Assembly (NCBI GenBank): GCA_017465905.1
Contig: JAFTVE010000009.1
Location: 1-64,000 of the forward strand
Source: Bacteroidaceae bacterium
GTDB taxonomy: Bacteria; Bacteroidota; Bacteroidia; Bacteroidales; Bacteroidaceae
Direction of reading: 5' to 3'
Length of the DNA: 64,000 nt
This document shows, in pieces, positions 8,591-16,136 of the stretch. A program made the translations under genes and the position numbers. The notes beneath the pieces were generated by a model. The model was not told the DNA's origin and searched no databases. It saw only the letters and a list, made by a program, of their open reading frames with translations. The stretch's first letter is position 1. Each line of letters starts with the position of its first letter.

Positions 8591-9907
8591 CTACGACTTA
8601 TCTACGCCATACTCCCTCTTCAGGAATTCGTAGCCGATACGGCAACGAAGGCAGTCGCGACGATCGCAATATTGCTTCTTGAGCTGGATGAGCGCTTGGC
8701 TGTCGGCTGCATTCTTGACAAGCAATCCACAATCGGTCCAGATGCGTATGATATAATTGTTCTCGGCCTTCAACTGTTCGAGCAGGGCAATGGCTTGTTC
8801 GCAATATCGCTCACTGTCCTTACGACGCCCATAGCTGTAGTAGAAGGGTGCGACGGAGTTGATGAGCAGTAGCGTGACTGCCGAGTCGGTGACTCGCTTC
8901 TTCATCGGTGCCGAGGGAGTGGAAGCAAACGTGTAGTGAGTGTCCCAATAGGGCGATGCCTCCACACGCAGTAGTGCTGTGATAGCCGCCTTATCAGTGG
9001 CAGTAAGCAGCTTTGACACACTGATGCGATGCTCATGGTATAGACTAGCCAGCTGGGCCAACCTCACATGAGGGAAGTTTGCCGGACGCATCCCCAGCAG
9101 GCGCCACATCGTAGCCTCCATAGGGTGCAGGCTGAATTTATGTGCAAGAAAAGCATACTCGCGCTTCAATGCCTGGAAATAGGTGTCCTCATGCAGAGCA
9201 TCGTGATAATAGGCTGGTACGGTAGCCTCATCAAGCAACCCAGCCTGCCCGAAGAAGAAAGCCTCTACCTGCAACAAGTTGTCGGCATGCTTGTCGACAG
9301 CACGGAAATCTATCCTTCGTGCCCACTCATCAAATGCCTCTCCATTGGTACCGAAGCCAAAGTTACGGGCAAGGGTGCAAAAGAGCGCATCGTCCCAATT
9401 CTTGTCGTGGGCCTCGTAGCGGGCGGCAATCAGTTCGGCACGCTGGTCGAGCCGCTCGTACAGGAGCGACGACATCCAGCTATGTACAGTCAGGCTACTC
9501 AGGTCGGGGATGATGCGATAGCACGGAGGATAGCGGTCGGCATCAAGCAGCTCACGATAGTTGTCGACAATGTGTTGTGGTACCTGCAGCACCATTTGCG
9601 GTATGGGCGTGCAGTCCGTGCGCATCACCTCACGATCGGCCGTAGCAACCACATGCAGCACCACCGAGTCGTACCGTTTGTCGGTATCATGTCCGTGAAG
9701 GTACCAGTCCGAAGCGTTCACATGAATCTCCACATTGCCCACCCATAGTGTGCCGTCAATCTTCACCTTGGCATTGAAGAAGTCGGGACCGTCATTACGG
9801 TTTTCCATACCGGGGTCAATGACCTCTACATGTCGTCCGCCCGTCGTGGTGAGCGGAGTGAGCGGAAAGAGACGATGCTTCCAAGTATAGTGAAGAAGAG
9901 ACTCCAT
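8591..9907 (-). CDS. DUF2851 family protein
   Basis: A 438-residue soluble protein matching what I know of the Bacteroidota DUF2851 family. The N-terminal signature is LLHYTWKHRLFPLTPLTTTGGRHVEVIDPG, followed by MENRNDGPDFFNAKVKIDGTLWVGNVEIHV; the C-terminus has a Cys cluster (YCDRRDCLRCRIGYEFL). No signal peptide or TM segment is seen. Function is not established. The ENRNDGPDFFNA and GNVEIH stretches recall nuclease-like acidic motifs, but I would not assign activity. It is 113 bp downstream of dusB on the same strand. Confidence 0.8.
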   Translation of the reverse strand: MESLLHYTWKHRLFPLTPLTTTGGRHVEVIDPGMENRNDGPDFFNAKVKIDGTLWVGNVEIHVNASDWYLHGHDTDKRYDSVVLHVVATADREVMRTDCTPIPQMVLQVPQHIVDNYRELLDADRYPPCYRIIPDLSSLTVHSWMSSLLYERLDQRAELIAARYEAHDKNWDDALFCTLARNFGFGTNGEAFDEWARRIDFRAVDKHADNLLQVEAFFFGQAGLLDEATVPAYYHDALHEDTYFQALKREYAFLAHKFSLHPMEATMWRLLGMRPANFPHVRLAQLASLYHEHRISVSKLLTATDKAAITALLRVEASPYWDTHYTFASTPSAPMKKRVTDSAVTLLLINSVAPFYYSYGRRKDSERYCEQAIALLEQLKAENNYIIRIWTDCGLLVKNAADSQALIQLKKQYCDRRDCLRCRIGYEFLKREYGVDKS

Positions 9908-9924
9908 GATATAACTCTCTATTT

Positions 9925-9962
9925 AATGATTTACAATTTAACGATTTACAATTCTACAATTT
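9925..9962. repeat. AT-rich direct repeat (GATTTACAATT)
   Basis: GATTTACAATT occurs twice 15 bp apart, followed by CTACAATTT, between dusB and the DUF2851 gene. This is the simple AT-rich tandem type common in Bacteroidales intergenic regions. Confidence 0.4.
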
Positions 9963-10020
9963 GTATATACGATTCTCTCTTGTGGATTAAACAGTAAATA
10001 GTACATTGCGAAAATGTAAA

Positions 10021-11001
10021 TTAGGCATACTGCTTCTTAATCTGCTCAAATATCTCAAACAAATCCTCTACAGTCTCGGCCCGCAGCATGGCAATGCGCA
10101 GCTGCTTGAAGTCGGGAAGTCCCTTGAAGAGCGGTGTGGCAGCCAAGTGGCGGCGTATGTGCAATATGCCGCGCCGTTCGTCGAGTCGGGCTACGCTCTG
10201 CTTCACCTGATCGCGTAGGATATCCATACGTTCGTCAAAGGTGAGAGGCGGCAAATGCTCACCTGTCTCCAAATAGTGCTTCACCTCACGGAATATCCAG
10301 GGGCGACCAAAGCTGGCGCGGCCTATCATCACGGCATCCACGCCGTAACGGTCGAAACATTCCTTGGCCCTCTCGGGGGTGGTGATGTCGCCATTACCAA
10401 TAATAGGTATATGCATGCGCGGATTGTTCTTCACCTCACCGATGAGTGTCCAGTCGGCCTCTCCCGTATACATCTGAGCACGGGTACGGCCATGGATGGT
10501 GAGCGCCTTGATGCCACAGTCCTGCAGCTGCTCGGCCAGGTCGACGATGATCTTCGAACTCTCGTCCCATCCGAGACGGGTCTTCACCGTGACGGGAGTC
10601 TTCACGGCATTTACTACTGAGCGTACGATGTCGAGCATAAGCGGCACATTCTGCAGCATGCCGGCGCCGGCTCCCTTGCCAGCCACACGCTTCACAGGGC
10701 AGCCGAAGTTGAGGTCTATGATATCGGGCTTCACCGTCTCCACGATGCGTGCCGCCTCGGTCATCGAGTCCACGTCGCGCCCATAAATCTGTATGGCCAC
10801 GGGGCGCTCCTCATCGCTGATGGTGAGCTTTTGCATCGACTTGTTCACCTGACGGATGAGCGCATCGCTCGACACAAATTCCGTATACACAAGATCTGCA
10901 CCAAACTCCTTGCACATCAAACGGAATCCCTGGTCGGTAACATCCTCCATCGGTGCCAACAGCACCGGATATTTTCCTAATTCTATATTATCAATCTTCA
11001 T
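10021..11001 (-). CDS. dusB: tRNA-dihydrouridine synthase
   Basis: FMN-dependent reductase that makes dihydrouridine in tRNA D-loops. The 326-residue product has a TIM-barrel start with LAPMEDVTDQGFR, the catalytic cysteine motif NFGCPVKRVAGKGAGAGML (Cys101), and the phosphate-binding GNGDI and IGRASFGRPWIF motifs, followed by the helical C-terminal domain. Length and motifs fit the DusB group used across Bacteroidota. It begins 24 bp after the MATE gene stop on the same strand, so the two are probably co-transcribed. Confidence 0.93.
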   Translation of the reverse strand: MKIDNIELGKYPVLLAPMEDVTDQGFRLMCKEFGADLVYTEFVSSDALIRQVNKSMQKLTISDEERPVAIQIYGRDVDSMTEAARIVETVKPDIIDLNFGCPVKRVAGKGAGAGMLQNVPLMLDIVRSVVNAVKTPVTVKTRLGWDESSKIIVDLAEQLQDCGIKALTIHGRTRAQMYTGEADWTLIGEVKNNPRMHIPIIGNGDITTPERAKECFDRYGVDAVMIGRASFGRPWIFREVKHYLETGEHLPPLTFDERMDILRDQVKQSVARLDERRGILHIRRHLAATPLFKGLPDFKQLRIAMLRAETVEDLFEIFEQIKKQYA

Positions 11002-11025
11002 CGGAGTATATTATTATTGCATTTT

Positions 11026-12384
11026 TTACGAAAGCATGCGCCTCTTGCGTCGTACATGCCGTATGAGAACAAAGAGAACGATGCATACAGAAGTGAGTCC
11101 CTCGGCCGCAGGAATGGCGAGCCAGGCACCCGGTACGCCCCAGACAAGAGGGAGCACCGCAAAGCAGAGTATGAGGAAGATGTAGCCACGCAGGGCAGTG
11201 AACACGGTGGCCCAAGCACCGCGCTTGATACTCTGGAAGTAGCCTATCATGGTGACGTTGACGGCAAGGAAGAGCAGGTCAATGGCAAAGAGGGGCATAC
11301 CCTTGACAGCAAGGGCGTGGGTGGTGGGGTCGTCCTTCACGAAGAGGCTCACCAGCGGGTCGGTGAGGAAAATGATGAGGGTGGTCATCACCACGCTGCA
11401 CACGATGGCCACGGTAAGCACCAGGCGCAGGGTATGGCGCACACGCTCCCAGCGACGGGCACCATAGTCGTAGCTGATAATGGGCTGGGCCGACTGGGCG
11501 ATGGCATTGTTGATCATGAAGAAGAGCGGACTGCAGTAGCAGGCTATGCTGTAGGCAGCCACGCCGCTCTCGCCGAGCAGACTACCGAAGACATAGTTGC
11601 CCAACACGAGCATGAGCGAGATGGCTACCTCGCCAAGGAAGCCGGAGAGGCCCAACTTCACCTGTTGCCACGTTGTCTGCAGCCATCGCGTACCCCGGCC
11701 GAAGGCAGCTCTCAGGCTACAGAGTTGGATGCGCTTGGTAAAGAAAATCAGGTAGCCCATGATGAGCAGGGCGCCCACAAGGCAGCTGAGCGACGAGGCG
11801 ATGGCAGCTCCCATGATACCCATGTCGAGGGGATAGATGAAGATATAGTCGAGCAGGATGTTGAGCCCGGCACCGATAACCTCGCACCACATGGCAAACT
11901 TGGGTGCTCCGTCGAGGCGGACAAAGAACATACCACCGAACATCACACAACTGGCAGGCATACCCACCGTCACCCACAACATATACTCCTTGACGAGAGG
12001 AAGCAGGCGGTCGGTGCTGCCGAAGAGGTAGGCCATCGTGTCGAGGTTGAGCAGGATGATAGCCGAGAGCAGGGTGACGACGGCCACTGCCACGAGCAGC
12101 GAAGTGGTAATCTCGCGATTGGCCTCCTTCGTCTTACCCTGTGCCAATGAGATGGAGGCACGCACCGAAGCACCTATACCGAACATCAAGGCAATGCCCG
12201 TGACGAGCATAAACACCGGCGCAACAATATTGATGGCTGCCAAGGCATCGCTGCCCACACGCTGCCCTACGAACATGCCGTCGGTAATGTTCATCACCGA
12301 GCCGGAGAACATACCCAGCAGCGTGGGGAAGAACATCTTCGTGAATAGTCGCCCGGGCGACATATGGTCAAAGTCAAGGGACAT
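11026..12384 (-). CDS. MATE family multidrug/metabolite efflux transporter
   Basis: A 452-residue inner membrane antiporter (Na+ or H+ coupled) of the MATE/MOP superfamily with 12 predicted TM segments in two pseudo-repeats. N-terminal FTKMFFPTLLGMFSGSVMNITDGMFVGQRVGSDALAAINI is typical, and the second half repeats the pattern with LSGFLGEVAISLMLVLGNYVFGSLLGESGVAAYSI. The short basic tail (RHVRRKRRMLS) is cytoplasmic. Substrate unknown. It is the first gene of a likely MATE-dusB unit. Confidence 0.9.
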   Translation of the reverse strand: MSLDFDHMSPGRLFTKMFFPTLLGMFSGSVMNITDGMFVGQRVGSDALAAINIVAPVFMLVTGIALMFGIGASVRASISLAQGKTKEANREITTSLLVAVAVVTLLSAIILLNLDTMAYLFGSTDRLLPLVKEYMLWVTVGMPASCVMFGGMFFVRLDGAPKFAMWCEVIGAGLNILLDYIFIYPLDMGIMGAAIASSLSCLVGALLIMGYLIFFTKRIQLCSLRAAFGRGTRWLQTTWQQVKLGLSGFLGEVAISLMLVLGNYVFGSLLGESGVAAYSIACYCSPLFFMINNAIAQSAQPIISYDYGARRWERVRHTLRLVLTVAIVCSVVMTTLIIFLTDPLVSLFVKDDPTTHALAVKGMPLFAIDLLFLAVNVTMIGYFQSIKRGAWATVFTALRGYIFLILCFAVLPLVWGVPGAWLAIPAAEGLTSVCIVLFVLIRHVRRKRRMLS

Positions 12385-12606
12385 CTCTTCTCAATTTAAG
12401 AATCTGTTTTGCAAAACCAACTTGGTAGTCAAAGGGAGTTATAAGGAGTTATCAAGAAGATAAAGACCATAGCAATAGATACCGTCCTTAGGATAGTCTT
12501 CCCATACGAAATGACGGGAGTGCAAGGTACGAGTAAAATGTTTTTTTGCTTTCATGATTGAGAAAAATCTGTTATCTTCGCGTTTCAGTATGCGAAAGTA
12601 CGAAAA

Positions 12607-12667
12607 AACTTACAAACTAAAAAAACTTACAAACATATAAACTTATAAACTTACAAACTTATAAACT
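12607..12667. repeat. Tandem ACTTAYAAA repeats upstream of bcp
   Basis: The leader of bcp contains about six tandem copies of ACTTACAAA or ACTTATAAA with small variations, ending at 12667, 10 nt before the ATG. A weak promoter-like TATCTTCG lies at 12572-12579. The rest of the 12385-12676 gap shows no gene. Confidence 0.6.
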
Positions 12668-12676
12668 CAAAGACAT

Positions 12677-13126
12677 ATGAATATAGGTGACAAGGCTCCC
12701 GAGCGTTTGGGAGTGAATGAGAACGGGCAGGAGGTGCTGCTCAGCAACTATCGCGGCAAGAAGGTAGTACTCTACTTCTACCCCAAGGACAACACATCGG
12801 GCTGCACGGCCGAGGCATGCAGCCTGCGCGACCACTACGGCGAGTTCCGTGCCCGGGGTTACGAAGTGATTGGCGTGAGTGTAGACAGTGCCGCCTCGCA
12901 CCGCAAGTTTATCGACAAGTACGAACTGCCCTTCACCCTGATTGCCGACACCGACAAGGAACTGGTGCAGGCCATGGGCGTGTGGGGCGAGAAGAGCATG
13001 TACGGTCGCAAGTACATGGGCACCTTCCGCACCACCTTCGTAATCGACGAGAACGGCATCATCGAACAGATATATCTGCCTAAGGAGATCAAGACCTCTA
13101 CCCACGCCGAGCAGTTGCTGGAGTAA
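12677..13126 (+). CDS. bcp: Thioredoxin-dependent thiol peroxidase (bacterioferritin comigratory protein)
   Basis: Peroxiredoxin of the Bcp/PrxQ group that reduces hydrogen peroxide and organic hydroperoxides with thioredoxin. The 149-residue product has the peroxidatic motif FYPKDNTSGCTAEACSLRD with peroxidatic Cys43 and resolving Cys48 five residues later (the PrxQ alpha2-type arrangement), and the downstream Arg region GTFRTTFVIDENG. No signal peptide, so cytosolic. It is a single-gene unit, transcribed against the MATE gene and converging on the barrel operon. Confidence 0.95.
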   Translation: MNIGDKAPERLGVNENGQEVLLSNYRGKKVVLYFYPKDNTSGCTAEACSLRDHYGEFRARGYEVIGVSVDSAASHRKFIDKYELPFTLIADTDKELVQAMGVWGEKSMYGRKYMGTFRTTFVIDENGIIEQIYLPKEIKTSTHAEQLLE

Positions 13127-13197
13127 TGAAACAGATGGAGGCGACCCTCACGGGCAGCCTCCATCCTTCTCTGATGTTCTTCAAAAATTACGATTGT

Positions 13198-16077
13198 CTA
13201 TTTCTTCTTCGGTTGCTTATTGAATCGGTACACCACGTGCAGCATGGCGTAGCGCGGCACTACGTTGTGCCATGTCTCCTGTATGCCCTGCGCGTTCACC
13301 GAGTAGCGGATGTTGGAGAGCTGGCCCAGCAGGTCGAAGCCGTCGGCTATGAAGGTGAGGTTACCCTTCAGGATGCTCTTCGATAGGCGTGCGTTCCACA
13401 CCAGATCATCGGTGTTCATCGACTCGTCGGCATAGCCACGGCGGCTATACATGGTGAGGTCGGTGCTGAGGTTCACTCCCCACGGCAGCTCGCTCTTCAA
13501 CGTCAGGCCATAGTCATAGTCGATGGCATGGATGGTGGTGAAGTCCTCGCGGTTGCCTGTGGCGTAGCGGTAGGTGGCATTGGCCTTGAGGTAGACGGTC
13601 GACTGCTCCCACTTGTTTTCAAAGCCCAGGCTTTCACGAAGGTTCACGTTGCGCACCACACTCTTGGGGGCGGCCGTGGAGCCTACGACGCTGATGTAGT
13701 CCACGCTGTTGACATACCCTGCCGTGGTTCCATGCGAGAAGGTCATCGTAGCCGCCTCGTCCAGTGCGCTACTCATCTTATAATAAGCACTTGCCTGCCA
13801 GTTGCCGTTGATATTGGTGGGCGATGAGGTGGTAACGCCAGTTGCCTTGTCGTAGGTGCGGTAGTTGGCGATGCTGTTGCATACGAGCGAACCTTCTACA
13901 CCGGTTTCAAACAATTGTTGGCGTTGCTGCTTGCGTTGCTGGAAATAGAACTTTGCATTATGTCGGTGAGTATTCTTCAGGCTTTCTCCTGTGCGTATAA
14001 TTATATATAACGGATTGGCATCGCTTACATAAGGCACATTATAGGTCAAAGCCGGGGCAGTATTGGTGAAGTTATATATCCACCTGTATTCGCGGCGCGG
14101 TGTCGTATCGGTAAGGTTCTCTATAATCCGATATTCTGCCTGACCTTGCAGCAATGCATCGGTGCGGTAAAGCGTGGTGTCCATACGTCCACGTTGATAG
14201 TCCAGCCGCTCAGTCGCAATGTTCAATGGCAGACGGAAGACAAGGTGCTGCTGACCGTTGTCGCCCTCTATCCATCGTTCAAGTTCAATGGCTGGTGTAT
14301 GGCGATGTGTATGTGCCGTACTGAAGTTACTGTTGTTGATGTCAAGCGCATGGTTCAGTGAATCACGTGTGGAGGGGAGCATGCCCAATGCCTTGTCCTC
14401 GGGACTCCAGTCGGCATACGTATCGAGTCGGTAAAGGGCATTGTCTGTATCACGGAAACTGTAATAATAGGTATATTTAGGACGGAGTATAAAGCTGCGG
14501 TCACCTTTGATGGCATGGTTGTATTCCAATTGTGCCTGTATATTACTGTTGAGTGAAGGCATCTCCCGATATTGGTTGCGCAAGTCGTTGTCCCTGCCGC
14601 TCCCCTCTCCATAATAGAGGCGATAATGTGAGAACTGCTTGGAGCGTGTGCGATTATAGTTACCGTTCATGGTCAGGCGGATATAGTCGGACGTATTGGA
14701 CGGTGTATATGAATAATACAGATTGCCTTTCAGTAGCAGTCTGTCGCGGTCAGTAAGGTTCTGAGTATACAACTTGTTGACAAGCATATCAGACAACACA
14801 CCATCGTAGACAGGGCGGAATATACTGTCGAGCGAGGCTCCACGATAATTCTCTGATGGCTGCTGTGAGTATGTAGCCGAACGGTTTATGCCCGTAATGT
14901 CGTTGTGGAAATACTCCACATTGGGCGTAACTCTAAGAAACCAGTAATTGCCTCTAAGGAACAGGCGAGAGTCAGAAATAAGATGAAACTGCCTGTCACG
15001 GCTCGTGTTGTTGCTGCGCTTATAGGTATTGCCATCTTGGTAGAAGTCGGTGGCAGAGGTGTAGGTTTCATCCTGTTTGTCTTCGTGATATACCTTGAGT
15101 GCACTCTGTACACCCCAATTGTTATCCTTGTCCCACGTGAAGTCAATGCCTCCCGTCTTGATGTCGGTAATTCCTGTAGCTTGCCATGCTGGACTCCAGT
15201 CGCCATTGCTGCCTGGCTGTCGAGTATCGTTGGTGTTGTTGATATTTCCATAAACACCGATACGCATATTGTTGGTAAACATCAGCCCGAACACACGACC
15301 AAGATAATGCTCGCCCGTGCCGTAAGCAACTTCGGCATTGGATATCCATCCTGCAGAGAACTCCTTTTTCAGATTTACATCCACAACCAGAGGTTTCTGA
15401 TGAAAGTCACCGATGACATGTGCGTCTTCGAGTGCCTTTTCATATACCTTTACCTTGTCCACCATATAGGCTGGCAGGTTGCTCAGAGCTACGCTGGCAT
15501 CGCCTCGGAAGAAGTCCTTGCCATTGACCAGCAGACTCTCCACATATCGTCCGTTCACGAGTATCTGGTTGCCTTTCAGCTCCACGCCCGGTAGCTGTTC
15601 GATGAGAGCGTCAAGCATTGAACCGTCGGCCAAACGGAAAGCGTCGGCATTATATACGATGGTATCGCCCCGATACACCATCTTTACCTTCGTCGCCTTC
15701 ACCGTCACCTCACCCAACGTTATGGGCAACTCACTCATGACAATGTTTCCCAGTTGCTTGTACTTGGTCTTGTCATTGCGGAAGTCAAGGTCGATGTATT
15801 GCGTCTTATAGCCCATCATGTGTATCTTGGCTATCATGGCCGAATCGCGTAGTATCTTGAATGAGAAGATACCGCTGTTCTCCATTTTGCCCGTAACGGT
15901 ACAGAACTTCGAGCTGTCGGCATACATCACATCCACATACACAGGCAATCCTTGACGTGTGACGGCATCAATGGCACGACCTTCAATATGAACAATGTCA
16001 AGGTTGGTGTTTTGTGCCATCAATCTAGTCGATAACATCGTCACGACAAGAGCAAGGAATAGTTTGGTTGGTTTCAT
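13198..16077 (-). CDS. Outer membrane beta-barrel protein, TonB-receptor-like (copy 1)
   Basis: A 959-residue secreted protein. Signal peptide MKPTKLFLALVVTMLSTRLMAQ; carboxypeptidase regulatory-like Ig domain at about 30-125 (IEGRAIDAVTRQGLPVYVDV); a plug-like domain at about 135-220 with LPGVELKGNQILVNGRYVESLLVNGKDFFRG; then a large beta-barrel with Tyr/Asn-rich alternating strands ending ...HVVYRFNKQPKKK. The terminal Lys-rich tail is not a usual barrel C-terminal Phe. It resembles Bacteroidota outer membrane beta-barrel family proteins rather than true SusC, and no susD neighbour exists. Third gene of the operon with 19464 and 19016; 59 bp separate it from the preceding stop. Its last 200 or so residues are almost identical to the neighbouring paralog. 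Ligand unknown. Confidence 0.85.
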   Translation of the reverse strand: MKPTKLFLALVVTMLSTRLMAQNTNLDIVHIEGRAIDAVTRQGLPVYVDVMYADSSKFCTVTGKMENSGIFSFKILRDSAMIAKIHMMGYKTQYIDLDFRNDKTKYKQLGNIVMSELPITLGEVTVKATKVKMVYRGDTIVYNADAFRLADGSMLDALIEQLPGVELKGNQILVNGRYVESLLVNGKDFFRGDASVALSNLPAYMVDKVKVYEKALEDAHVIGDFHQKPLVVDVNLKKEFSAGWISNAEVAYGTGEHYLGRVFGLMFTNNMRIGVYGNINNTNDTRQPGSNGDWSPAWQATGITDIKTGGIDFTWDKDNNWGVQSALKVYHEDKQDETYTSATDFYQDGNTYKRSNNTSRDRQFHLISDSRLFLRGNYWFLRVTPNVEYFHNDITGINRSATYSQQPSENYRGASLDSIFRPVYDGVLSDMLVNKLYTQNLTDRDRLLLKGNLYYSYTPSNTSDYIRLTMNGNYNRTRSKQFSHYRLYYGEGSGRDNDLRNQYREMPSLNSNIQAQLEYNHAIKGDRSFILRPKYTYYYSFRDTDNALYRLDTYADWSPEDKALGMLPSTRDSLNHALDINNSNFSTAHTHRHTPAIELERWIEGDNGQQHLVFRLPLNIATERLDYQRGRMDTTLYRTDALLQGQAEYRIIENLTDTTPRREYRWIYNFTNTAPALTYNVPYVSDANPLYIIIRTGESLKNTHRHNAKFYFQQRKQQRQQLFETGVEGSLVCNSIANYRTYDKATGVTTSSPTNINGNWQASAYYKMSSALDEAATMTFSHGTTAGYVNSVDYISVVGSTAAPKSVVRNVNLRESLGFENKWEQSTVYLKANATYRYATGNREDFTTIHAIDYDYGLTLKSELPWGVNLSTDLTMYSRRGYADESMNTDDLVWNARLSKSILKGNLTFIADGFDLLGQLSNIRYSVNAQGIQETWHNVVPRYAMLHVVYRFNKQPKKK

Positions 16078-16136
16078 CGCATTGATTGTTTATGTTGTTA
16101 CACGAATTAGCGAATTATCATAAATTATTATTACTG

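Noticed and set aside
11017-12150. 377-codon plus-strand open frame opposite the MATE transporter
   Set aside because: His/Glu/Gly-rich antisense of a membrane protein; no family features and no promoter box.
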